Below are positions 55,588 through 62,937 of a stretch of 64,000 nt of DNA, piece by piece; the stretch's first letter is position 1, and every line of letters starts with the position of its first letter. Where the stretch lies: NCBI RefSeq assembly GCF_030625865.1, contig NZ_DAOUQB010000006.1, positions 16,058-80,057 of the forward strand. Reading direction: 5' to 3'. The DNA is from Anaerotignum sp. Its GTDB lineage: Bacteria > Bacillota > Clostridia > Lachnospirales > Anaerotignaceae. The notes under the pieces are model-generated. The model was not told where the DNA came from, did not search any database, and saw nothing but the letters and a program-made list of their open reading frames with translations. The position numbers and the translations under genes are program-made.

Positions 55588-56526
55588 ATGTTTGGTCAAT
55601 TTTTTGTGTTATTTGCTTTAATGGCAGTGGGGTATTTGTGCAGCAGAAAAGGTTTTCTGAATAATGAGATGACCGTGGGCGTTGGGAACATTGTACTTTT
55701 TTTTACCATTCCGGCACTGTTGTTTTCAAGCTTAGCCAATACCAGGGTTGAAAAGGATATGCTGCTGAATTTTGCCACGGTGGTTGCCCTGCATTTTTTT
55801 GGCTCGCTGATTTTTGGCCGTATCATTCGGATGTACTATCGTTTTCGTAAGTTTGAAGAAGCCCATCTTGATATGCTTGAAGTTACAGCGGTATCTGTAA
55901 ACAACGCATTTATTGGCTTTCCCATTGCACTTATGTTTTTTGGCGAAGAGGCAGTTGTATATATGTCTGCCAGTGTTTTGGGGCTGAACCTTTATGTGTG
56001 GAGTATTGGTTTATATATTATAAAAGGAATCAAGGGAGAAAGCCTAGGAACAATGCTTCGCACCTTAGTGAAAGGGGCGATAAATCCTAATATTTCTTCC
56101 ATTTTACTGGGTCTTTTGGCTTCAGTCGTTGGGCTAATGGCATACATACCCGGTTTTGTTCAAGATTTTATTGCTTCCTTGGGTGGAATTTCCACACCCC
56201 TTTCTTTAATTTATATCGGCGCCTTAACGGGAAATAGTGGGCTGAAATATTTATTAAGGGATCGGGAAGCATTGGAGGCAAGTCTGATAAAAATGATTGC
56301 CATGCCCATTATGACGTTCCTCTTTATTTATTTTATTCCCATGCAGCCTTTGGTAAAAGCGGTCTTGTTTATTGCCATGTCTTTGCCTTCGGCGGCGATT
56401 ATTCCCATGATCGTAGGAAAATATGGTGTAGGTGTAGAAGCATCCTCAAAAATGGTTATGATAACAACTGCTTTTTCTATGGCTACGGTGCCAATTTGCG
56501 TTGCCATCAGCCATATCTGGATATGA
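55588..56526 (+). CDS. AEC-family (auxin efflux carrier-like) transporter
   Basis: The 312-residue protein starts at ATG 55588 behind AAAGGAG; a longer ORF adds 42 basic residues with no site. About ten hydrophobic helices in two halves, with the family text NAFIGFPIALMFFGEEAV and LPSAAIIPMIVGKYG. Bacterial members carry malate, other organic acids or amino acids outward or inward. It is divergent from tetR, so the regulator may control it. The substrate is unknown. Confidence 0.9.
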   Translation: MFGQFFVLFALMAVGYLCSRKGFLNNEMTVGVGNIVLFFTIPALLFSSLANTRVEKDMLLNFATVVALHFFGSLIFGRIIRMYYRFRKFEEAHLDMLEVTAVSVNNAFIGFPIALMFFGEEAVVYMSASVLGLNLYVWSIGLYIIKGIKGESLGTMLRTLVKGAINPNISSILLGLLASVVGLMAYIPGFVQDFIASLGGISTPLSLIYIGALTGNSGLKYLLRDREALEASLIKMIAMPIMTFLFIYFIPMQPLVKAVLFIAMSLPSAAIIPMIVGKYGVGVEASSKMVMITTAFSMATVPICVAISHIWI

Positions 56527-56572
56527 TTTTTCGAGAAAGTGTAGAAATAACAGGGAAATAGTAAGAAAGTGC

Positions 56573-56601
56573 TTGCACACTTATTTTGGATATGTTATAA
56601 T
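56573..56601 (+). promoter_or_regulatory. SigA-type promoter of rplS
   Basis: TTGCAC (56573-56578), a 17-bp spacer and perfect TATAAT (56596-56601). Confidence 0.8.
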
Positions 56602-56682
56602 TCTGAATTGTGATTACGGATGGTCCAATGATGCATGGATGAAATGGCATCAAGAACATCTTTGAAGGAAGGAGGAAACGAA
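56602..56682 (+). ncRNA. Possible L19 leader
   Basis: An 80-nt leader precedes rplS. GATGCATGGATG... and GGCATC can form a small stem (GATGC/GCATC, about 56627-56649). Rfam has an L19 leader at this place in Firmicutes, but I match by position and a short stem only. Confidence 0.4.
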
Positions 56683-57027
56683 ATGGATATTATTAGAGAA
56701 TTGGAAAAAGAACAGCTGAAAAGCGAAGTAACTCCTTTTAACGTTGGTGATACAATTCGCGTTTATGCGAAAGTAGTAGAAGGCACCAGAGAAAGACTTC
56801 AGATGTTTGAAGGCGTTGTTATTAAAAGACAGGGCGGCGGCATCAGAGAAACTTTTACTGTAAGACGTATTGCTTCCGGCGTTGGCGTGGAAAGAACATG
56901 GCCTTTGCATTCTCCTAGAATTGATCGTATCGAGGTTGTAAGACGCGGTATTGTAAGACGTGCAAAACTTTTCTACTTGAGAGATAAAGTTGGTAAGGCA
57001 GCAAAAGTAAAAGAAGTATTAAGATAA
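56683..57027 (+). CDS. rplS: 50S ribosomal protein L19
   Basis: The 114-residue protein starts at ATG 56683 behind AAGGAGGAAAC. It has [31 protein letters not shown] text ([16 protein letters not shown]) and the conserved [16 protein letters not shown]. It sits at the subunit interface. First gene of rplS-lepB-rbgA, followed by its own terminator. Confidence 0.98.
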   Translation: MDIIRELEKEQLKSEVTPFNVGDTIRVYAKVVEGTRERLQMFEGVVIKRQGGGIRETFTVRRIASGVGVERTWPLHSPRIDRIEVVRRGIVRRAKLFYLRDKVGKAAKVKEVLR

Positions 57028-57034
57028 AAAATTT

Positions 57035-57067
57035 ACCTCGGTGGAATTGTTTTCATCGAGGTTTTTT
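57035..57067 (+). terminator. Terminator after rplS
   Basis: ACCTCG-G-TG pairs with CA-T-CGAGGT around a 10-nt loop, then six T. Confidence 0.85.
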
Positions 57068-57102
57068 CGTAAGAGGCAAAAAAATTTGCCTTTTACGAAA
57101 AA
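57062..57102. repeat. Terminator-adjacent palindrome (copy 2)
   Basis: TTTTTCGTAAGAGGCAAA pairs with TTTGCCTTTTACGAAAAA (18 bp, one G-U) and begins in the T tract of the rplS terminator. It is related to 28277-28317. Confidence 0.65.
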
Positions 57103-57174
57103 GAGAAGAATAGATAAAAATCAGGTGGTAAAATCCAATTTTTTGTGGTTGGATTTGCTTGGAGGAGGATAAAA

Positions 57175-57795
57175 ATGGAACAGACGCAGGAGCAAAGTGA
57201 ACAAGTGCAGGAGCAAGGAGAGCAAAAACCAAGGGATAGAAAATCAAAAAAGAAGAGTCAAATTCCCTCTTGGCTGCAACTGATTCTTTTATTGGCTTTT
57301 GTTTTGATACTTCGTACCTTTGTATTAGGAACGGTTTATGTGAAAGGGTCTTCCATGAAGCCGAATTTCCATCATGGAGATTTGGTGTTTATCAATAAAT
57401 TAGCAACCTCTATTGCTTCTCCTGAAAAAGGAGATATTGTCATTTGCCAGTTGGATTATGATGGGCAGAGGGAAAAGATCATCAAACGTGTTATTGGCCT
57501 GCCTGGAGATGAGATTGATATTGTTTGGAATGGTGACAGTGAGAATGTGGAATACTATCTATATGTTAATGGTGAATTGATTGAAGAGCCATATCTCAGT
57601 GAGCCTATGATGACAAAAGGAGACATCGAATATCCCTTTACTGTGCCGGAAGGAAGTTATTTTGTTATGGGGGACAACCGAAATGGCAGCATAGACAGCC
57701 GAAGAGTTTCTATCGGCGCAATTGAAAAGAAAAATTTAGTTGGAAAGGTTATATTCCGTTTATACCCTTTTGATGTATTTGGTTTTATTTCTTAA
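57175..57795 (+). CDS. lepB: Signal peptidase I
   Basis: The 206-residue protein starts at ATG 57175 behind GGAGGAGG. A Gln/Glu-rich cytosolic head (about 1-30) and one membrane helix (about 32-52) precede the catalytic domain outside. The Ser-Lys dyad is Ser60 (KGSSMKPNF) and Lys104 (KIIKRVIGLPGD), and the late GDNRNGSIDSR box is present. It cleaves signal peptides of exported proteins, such as the CAP protein here. It lies next to rplS and rbgA as usual. Confidence 0.97.
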   Translation: MEQTQEQSEQVQEQGEQKPRDRKSKKKSQIPSWLQLILLLAFVLILRTFVLGTVYVKGSSMKPNFHHGDLVFINKLATSIASPEKGDIVICQLDYDGQREKIIKRVIGLPGDEIDIVWNGDSENVEYYLYVNGELIEEPYLSEPMMTKGDIEYPFTVPEGSYFVMGDNRNGSIDSRRVSIGAIEKKNLVGKVIFRLYPFDVFGFIS

Positions 57796-57813
57796 AGGAA
57801 GGAACGAAAAGTT

Positions 57814-58758
57814 ATGAATATACAATGGTACCCGGGGCATATGACCAAGACACGTCGTATGATGGAAGAAACCATTTCACTGGTTGATATTGTCATAGAG
57901 TTGGTGGATGCACGTATTCCTTATAGCAGTAAAAACCCCGATTTGGATACATTGGCGAAAAATAAACATCGTATTATTTTGTTGAATAAATGTGATTTGG
58001 CGGATGAAAGAGCAACTGCTATTTGGACGGATTATTTTGAAAAACAAGGCTTTTGTGTCATTCAAATGAATTCTTTAAAGGGAACGGGAATGAATGAAGT
58101 TACGGAAGCGGCAAGAAGCTTGATGAAAGAAAAGATTGAAAAGTTAAAAGCAAGGGGTCGTATTCATGTGCCCATTCGAAGTATGATTGCAGGCATCCCA
58201 AACGTTGGAAAATCAACTTTTATTAATAAATATGTTGGAAAAACAACGGCAAAAACAGGGGATAAGCCCGGTGTAACACGGGGAAAGCAATGGATTAAGC
58301 TGAAAAAAGATTTTGAACTGTTGGATACGCCAGGTATTTTGTGGCCTAAATTTGAAGATCAAGAGGTTGGGCTGAAACTTGCTTTTACCGGTGCAATTAA
58401 CGATGATATTTTGGATGCGGAGACGTTAGCCGTTGCATTTATTGATCATATGCTCCTTCGGAATGCAGACTGCATTAAAAAACGCTATCAAATTGTTTTT
58501 GACACTATTGAAGAATCTCATGTGGTATTAAGGCAAATTGCGGAGGCAAGGAGCTTTAAGCTTAAGGGCGGAGAGCCTGATTTGGAGAGAGCTGCAAAAA
58601 TTTTGCTGGACGAATTCAGAGGTGGAAAACTAGGTCGTATTACCTTAGAATTGCCGGAAGATATTGAAGAAATGTTGGATGCAAAGGTGGAAAAAGAAAA
58701 ATTAAAAGCCGCTGAGGATAGAGTACGAAAACAAAACTACGCAAACAAAAAGAAATAA
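57814..58758 (+). CDS. rbgA: Ribosome biogenesis GTPase RbgA (YlqF)
   Basis: The 314-residue, circularly permuted GTPase has the motif order G4 (NKCD), G1 (GIPNVGKST), G3 (DTPG), as in the YlqF/YawG group. It begins NIQWYPGHMTKTRRMM, the RbgA N-terminal signature. It acts late in 50S assembly (L16 incorporation region). It lies 18 bp after lepB. It has a C-terminal helical ANTAR-like region (about 220-290) and a basic tail. Confidence 0.96.
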   Translation: MNIQWYPGHMTKTRRMMEETISLVDIVIELVDARIPYSSKNPDLDTLAKNKHRIILLNKCDLADERATAIWTDYFEKQGFCVIQMNSLKGTGMNEVTEAARSLMKEKIEKLKARGRIHVPIRSMIAGIPNVGKSTFINKYVGKTTAKTGDKPGVTRGKQWIKLKKDFELLDTPGILWPKFEDQEVGLKLAFTGAINDDILDAETLAVAFIDHMLLRNADCIKKRYQIVFDTIEESHVVLRQIAEARSFKLKGGEPDLERAAKILLDEFRGGKLGRITLELPEDIEEMLDAKVEKEKLKAAEDRVRKQNYANKKK

Positions 58759-58803
58759 AAATCCCCTGGGAAAAACATTTTGTTTTTTCTCAGGGGATTT
58801 TTT
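58758..58803. terminator. Bidirectional terminator between rbgA and NUDIX gene
   Basis: AAATCCCCTG plus GAAAAA pairs with TTTTTCTCAGGGGATTT. A and T tracts on both sides serve the convergent genes. Confidence 0.9.
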
Positions 58804-59431
58804 ACGTTTCACTAAGAAGACTTATGATATTTTGGATTACTTGTGCGGTAAAGCCCCAAATGGTATGGCCTTTATATTCATAAAACAACTCAGGGATATG
58901 ATGCTTGCTAAAAGGATAATTTTGTCCCCCTTCAATGCGGTGATATGGGAAGGTATCGAGTTTTACAGATTCCCATATCATATCGTGAATTTCCGGAGGT
59001 GTTTCCATAAAAAAAGAGATGGGAACGGTGAAAATCTGAGCGACCTCCTGGGGATTGGGGCAGGAAGAACGTAAAACATCATAGCATACATAGCCCAAAA
59101 AAGGCTGTATGACACCTTGATAAATGGTGAGCATATAATCACTTTTTCCTAATATAGAAATCTCACTTTGCGGGATGCCCAACTCTTCTTCCGTTTCTCG
59201 TAGGGCGGTTTGCTCTAATCTTTCGCCACCCTCGTGGTGTCCTCCCGGGAAGCAAATATCACCCGGCTGACGTACCCCTAAAGCACGCTTATTTAAAACA
59301 AAACAAAGCTCTCCGTTTTTTTCAGTAATCAATGCTAAAACTGCAAAACGACGAAGCTTAAATATGGGTTCTGCTTTATGATCTTTAAAAGTATTTGAGA
59401 ATGCTCGGATATCTAATTTACGTTCGGTCAT
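58802..59431 (-). CDS. NUDIX hydrolase (CoA pyrophosphatase type)
   Basis: The 209-residue protein has a full Nudix box GHHEGGE-x7-REx-EE-x-G-I (about residues 65-88), preceded by NKRALGVRQPGDICFPGG, which matches the UPF0035 signature of CoA diphosphatases (NudL/PCD1 type). Such enzymes cleave CoA or its oxidised forms to phosphopantetheine and 3',5'-ADP. It starts 4 bp after the Xer stop, on the same strand, so Xer and NUDIX may be co-transcribed. Confidence 0.92.
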   Translation of the reverse strand: MTERKLDIRAFSNTFKDHKAEPIFKLRRFAVLALITEKNGELCFVLNKRALGVRQPGDICFPGGHHEGGERLEQTALRETEEELGIPQSEISILGKSDYMLTIYQGVIQPFLGYVCYDVLRSSCPNPQEVAQIFTVPISFFMETPPEIHDMIWESVKLDTFPYHRIEGGQNYPFSKHHIPELFYEYKGHTIWGFTAQVIQNIISLLSET

Positions 59432-59435
59432 GGAG

Positions 59436-60497
59436 TCAGTCCTTTCTTAGTTTAATATATGAGGCGGCTTTCCGCCTTCTTTGGTCTTCAATTTCGGCAT
59501 AGTGTTTTTTGGTGGTGTTCACATCGGCATGACCCAAGGTGTCTGCCACTAAATAAATATCCCCGGTTTCCTGATAAAGATTGGTACCAAAGGTGCTGCG
59601 CAGTTTATGAGGCGATATTTTTTTCACAGTAACGGTAGAAGCATATTTTTTAACCATTTTTTGAACGGTGCGCACAGTGATTCGCTTTCCTTGGGAAGAA
59701 AGAAAGAGGGCGTCCTCATCATCTTCCTTTGTGATGGCGGAATTCCGTTCTTCCAAATAATCCTGTAAAGCCTTTTGCACTTCATCCCCAAAGTATAAGA
59801 AAACCTCGTTTCCTCCTTTGCGAACAATTTTAACGGCATTATTTTTAAAATCTATATCTTTTATATTTATGCCCACACATTCAGAAACGCGCATCCCAGT
59901 TCCAAGAAGAAGGGTTGTTATGGCTAAATCTCTTTTTTTTGTTCGTTCATGAAACGTTTTTTCTCGTTGGGACAGTTTTTCTCCTGACTCTACGGCATCC
60001 AAAAAATCAGCCATTTCATTTACATCTAAACGTACGATTTGTTTGCTGTGTATTTTTGGCGTTTCAACGATGGTAGCAGGGTTTGCGGTAACTTTTCTTT
60101 TTCTATAAAAATACTTATACATGGAACGGACTGCTGCCAGCTTTCGGGATTTTCCCTTTTCATCGTTATGTAATTCGGCATTGTTTTCTGGATGCTCATA
60201 ATCGGGCCGAATATAGTAGGAAAGGTATTCCATAAAACAATCAATATCATCAGAGGTAATCTCATTTAAATTCGCCACAACAAGTTTTGAAGGCTCAATT
60301 CCTCCGAGGGTCCGATGTTCTTCAAATAGATAACGGAAAAAAATTCTTAAGTCATAGGCATAGCCCAGTCTGGTTTTCGTGGAAGTGGTTTGGGCAATTC
60401 CTCGGAAAAATTCTGCAAGAAAAGAAGGGAGTTCCTTTTGAATCTCCCGTAACCTGAGGGTTTCTTGATTTTTTAGATTTTCATGGTATGTTGACAT
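59436..60497 (-). CDS. Tyrosine recombinase (XerS/XerC/D-like)
   Basis: The 353-residue protein has all catalytic residues: Arg203 (GMRVSE), Lys227 (VRKGGN), His297 and Arg300 (HKLRSTF), His323 (LGHADV) and Tyr333 (KKHYAE). The N-terminal SAM-like DNA-binding domain spans about 20-135. The length is closer to the single XerS recombinase (about 356 residues) than XerC/D (about 300). It is flanked by housekeeping genes, not by phage genes, so chromosome dimer resolution is more likely than phage integration. The start has GGAGAT. Confidence 0.9.
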   Translation of the reverse strand: MSTYHENLKNQETLRLREIQKELPSFLAEFFRGIAQTTSTKTRLGYAYDLRIFFRYLFEEHRTLGGIEPSKLVVANLNEITSDDIDCFMEYLSYYIRPDYEHPENNAELHNDEKGKSRKLAAVRSMYKYFYRKRKVTANPATIVETPKIHSKQIVRLDVNEMADFLDAVESGEKLSQREKTFHERTKKRDLAITTLLLGTGMRVSECVGINIKDIDFKNNAVKIVRKGGNEVFLYFGDEVQKALQDYLEERNSAITKEDDEDALFLSSQGKRITVRTVQKMVKKYASTVTVKKISPHKLRSTFGTNLYQETGDIYLVADTLGHADVNTTKKHYAEIEDQRRRKAASYIKLRKD

Positions 60498-60500
60498 GGT

Positions 60501-61223
60501 TTATATCTCCCCATTCCATCCCTTTAAATTGGAACGTTTGATGGCGCCAAACACTTTTTCTTGCAGATTATCATAGTTTTTTGAAAGTTCTGCCAAAAGC
60601 TCTTTTGTTTCCTGACGCTTAGTGTTTCCATCGACCAAGCAGGGATTTTTTACGATGTTGATTTGATTTTTTACAACAAAGCTTTTTGCTTCCCATTCAG
60701 GAACGTACATCAAAGGGCGTATAGAATAAATTTTTTTTCTGTCCAGATAGCTTACAGGAGCAAAGCAATTTATTCTGCCTTCATAGAAAAGAGACATAAA
60801 AAAGGTTTCCACCACATCGTCCTTGTTATGCCCTAAAGCTACCTTGTTGCAGCCTAATTTTTCCGCAGCATCGTTTAAAGCACCTTTTCTCATCTTTGCG
60901 CAAAGTGAGCAGGGATTCTTTTCTTTTCTTTCGTGGAAAATGATCTGCCCAATATCTGTATGAACAACGGTATAATGTATGCCAATTTCATCACATAAGG
61001 TCTGAATGTCATCATAGGTTGCCCCGGGAAGCCCTAGAGAAACGGTAATAGCCTCTAATTCAAAGTGTTTTGGGTAAAAACGCTGTAAATGTTTTAGGGC
61101 TAAGAGTAGGCAAATGCTGTCTTTTCCACCGGAAACACCAATGGCTATTTTATCCCCTTCTTCAATCATATTGTAATCATCTACGGCACGACGCACATAG
61201 CTAAGTAATTTTTGAAGCTTCAT
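60501..61223 (-). CDS. PP-loop ATPase of the TtcA/TilS superfamily
   Basis: The 240-residue protein starts at the ATG ending at 61223 behind AAAGGAG; a longer ORF adds 44 residues from a repeat and is false. The PP-loop is SGGKDS (about 33-38). A CSLCAKMRKG with Cys pair and a late PCLVDG supply the cluster ligands seen in TtcA-like tRNA thiolases, and GHNKDDVVET is typical. TtcA thiolates C32 of some tRNAs. TilS would lack the Cys ligands, so a sulphur-transfer role is preferred. It is upstream of Xer by 3 bp. Confidence 0.88.
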   Translation of the reverse strand: MKLQKLLSYVRRAVDDYNMIEEGDKIAIGVSGGKDSICLLLALKHLQRFYPKHFELEAITVSLGLPGATYDDIQTLCDEIGIHYTVVHTDIGQIIFHERKEKNPCSLCAKMRKGALNDAAEKLGCNKVALGHNKDDVVETFFMSLFYEGRINCFAPVSYLDRKKIYSIRPLMYVPEWEAKSFVVKNQINIVKNPCLVDGNTKRQETKELLAELSKNYDNLQEKVFGAIKRSNLKGWNGEI

Positions 61224-61260
61224 AAAGTGATTCTCCTTTTCGATTTCAAGCTTAAAGGCT

Positions 61261-61269
61261 ATTATATCA
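61261..61269 (-). promoter_or_regulatory. Extended -10 promoter of the TtcA-like gene
   Basis: On the minus strand TGATATAAT lies 38 bp before the start. Its upstream side is the end of the 125-bp repeat. Confidence 0.55.
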
Positions 61270-61552
61270 TAAAAGCGGAGAAAGGGGGCAAAAAACAGAG
61301 AAAAAGCCAAGGGAAGCTTGGAGGAATTCTCTGAAAAAGCCCGTTTGCGGAGCAAAAGACCGAGAAGACGAAGTATTGGAGGTTCTCCGCTTTTATGAGG
61401 AAGAAAAAGGGGGCAAAAAACAGAGAAAAAGCCAAGGGAAGCTTGGAGAAATTCTCTGTAAAAGCCCGTTTGCGGAGCAAAAGACCGAGAAGACGAAGTA
61501 TTGGAGGTTCTCTGCTTTTATGGGGAAGAAAAAGGGGGCAAAAAACAGAAAA
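61269..61552. repeat. 125-bp tandem repeat (2.2 copies) with palindromic structure
   Basis: Two near-identical units start at about 61284 and 61409 with GGGGGCAAAAAACAGAG, and a partial third starts at 61534, so the period is 125 bp. Each unit holds CAGAGAA/TTCTCTG enclosing CCAAG-GGAAG-CTTGG. Unit 1 is flanked by a perfect 14-bp inverted repeat (61269-61282 with 61383-61396). No ORF is credible. It fills the divergent gap between the TtcA-like and GH3 genes. Confidence 0.85.
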
Positions 61553-61640
61553 TAACCAAGATAAATTAAATTTATTTATTTTTTTTATCGAAAGTTAAAG
61601 AAAAATGTAAGGAATACTGTTTTTTTTTAAGGAAAAGGGC

Positions 61641-61646
61641 TATAAT
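61641..61646 (+). promoter_or_regulatory. -10 box of the GH3 lipoprotein gene
   Basis: TATAAT lies 29 bp before ATG 61675; the -35 is not recognisable. Confidence 0.4.
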
Positions 61647-61674
61647 GTTAAGATACAAAAAAAGGAGAATTTAT

Positions 61675-62820
61675 ATGAAGCGTTGGTTGGCAGGTTTAAT
61701 GATTGCAGTTTTGTGTTTTGGCGCTGGCTGTGGAAGCGATATGGCAGGGGACACCCAAGAAGAGGTTACCAAAACTGCAGAAGAAATCAAACAGGAAACA
61801 ATACAAGAAATGATAGATACTATGACGGTGGAAGAAAAAGTTGGTCAGCTGTTAATGTGTGATTTTAGAAATAATCCTGATGGAACTGGTATGACGGTTC
61901 TAAGTGAGGATGGAGCGGAAAAAATAAAGAATTATCATCTTGGCGGAACCATTTTATTTGCAGAGAATCTTGATACTTTAGAGCAGACGAAGAAACTGAC
62001 AGAGGACATGCAAAATGCCGCTGAGATTCCTTTATTTATAGGCATTGATGAGGAAGGCGGATTGGTTTCCCGATTGAAAAAAAGCAACATTCCACATGAA
62101 ACAATGCTCTCGCCGGGAGAGATGAAAGAGCCGGCTGAGGCGGAAGCAGCTGGTCGTTCTATTGGAGAAACATTAATTTCTTTGGGTGTAAATGTGGACT
62201 TCGCCCCTGTTGCTGATGTAAATACCAATCCTGACAATCCCGTTATTGGCATTCGTTCTTACTCCGATGACCCCGAACAGGCGGCAAATATGGTTTCTGC
62301 TTTTATCAAAGGTTTGCAGGGGACGGGGATTAGTGGGACTGCAAAGCATTTTCCTGGGCATGGAGACACGGCGGCAGATAGCCATAAAGGGGAGGTATTT
62401 GTAACCCATACATTGGAAAGACTGAAGACAGTTGAGTTTGTTCCCTTTCGGAAAGCCGTTGAGGAAGGCGTTGATTTTGTGATGGTTGGGCATATTAAAA
62501 CCCCTAACGCCACAACGGATGGTTTGCCGGCCACCCTTTCAGCTCAAGCAGTGAAGCTTTTACGGGAGGAATTAAAGTTCAATGGCATTGCCATTACGGA
62601 TGCAATGAATATGCAGGCAATCACTGAATATTATGGTGTGGGGGAATCCGTTGTGATGTCTGTTTTGGCAGACATTGATATCGTATTAATGCCGGCGGAT
62701 TTGGATGAGGCTTACCAAGCGCTACTGGATGCAGTCCAAGAAGGACGTATTTCTAATGAACGGTTGGACGAAAGTCTTTGGAGAATATTAGGCTTGAAGT
62801 ATGACAAGGGTTTAATTTGA
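61675..62820 (+). CDS. GH3 beta-N-acetylhexosaminidase lipoprotein (NagZ-like)
   Basis: The 381-residue protein starts at ATG 61675 behind AGGAGAA. A signal peptide ends at Cys19 (FGAGC), a loose lipobox, so it is probably membrane-anchored outside. The GH3 domain (about 45-380) has GIDEEGGLVSRL, the family signature KHFPGHGDTAADSH (His/Asp of the NagZ loop) and AITDAMNM with the catalytic-region Asp. It removes N-acetylglucosamine from peptidoglycan fragments. It lies upstream of rel. Confidence 0.93.
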   Translation: MKRWLAGLMIAVLCFGAGCGSDMAGDTQEEVTKTAEEIKQETIQEMIDTMTVEEKVGQLLMCDFRNNPDGTGMTVLSEDGAEKIKNYHLGGTILFAENLDTLEQTKKLTEDMQNAAEIPLFIGIDEEGGLVSRLKKSNIPHETMLSPGEMKEPAEAEAAGRSIGETLISLGVNVDFAPVADVNTNPDNPVIGIRSYSDDPEQAANMVSAFIKGLQGTGISGTAKHFPGHGDTAADSHKGEVFVTHTLERLKTVEFVPFRKAVEEGVDFVMVGHIKTPNATTDGLPATLSAQAVKLLREELKFNGIAITDAMNMQAITEYYGVGESVVMSVLADIDIVLMPADLDEAYQALLDAVQEGRISNERLDESLWRILGLKYDKGLI

Positions 62821-62890
62821 AAAATAGAAATTTCTTGAAAATATGAATATGAGAAGTTATAATCAAATTTACAGGTTTTTTAGACATTCC

Positions 62891-62907
62891 ATGTCCCGAA
62901 AGGACAT
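62891..62907 (+). promoter_or_regulatory. Small hairpin before rel
   Basis: ATGTCC-CGAAA-GGACAT is a perfect 6-bp stem, without T tract, 31 bp before the rel start. Possibly a transcript stabiliser. Confidence 0.35.
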
Positions 62908-62937
62908 AAAAGTAATAAGATCAGGGAGGTGATGGAT

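Noticed and set aside
59436..60497. Xer-type recombinase as part of a prophage or integrative element
   Set aside because: No phage, conjugation or excisionase gene, no tRNA attachment site or flanking direct repeat nearby; neighbours are housekeeping genes.
61224..61355. N-terminal extension of the TtcA-like protein by 44 residues
   Set aside because: The extension is coded by the 125-bp repeat, has no ribosome binding site and would cross the promoter; the ATG ending at 61223 has a strong site and gives the normal family start.
61281..61552. CRISPR array
   Set aside because: The 125-bp units are joined without unique spacers, there are only 2.2 copies, and no cas gene is near.
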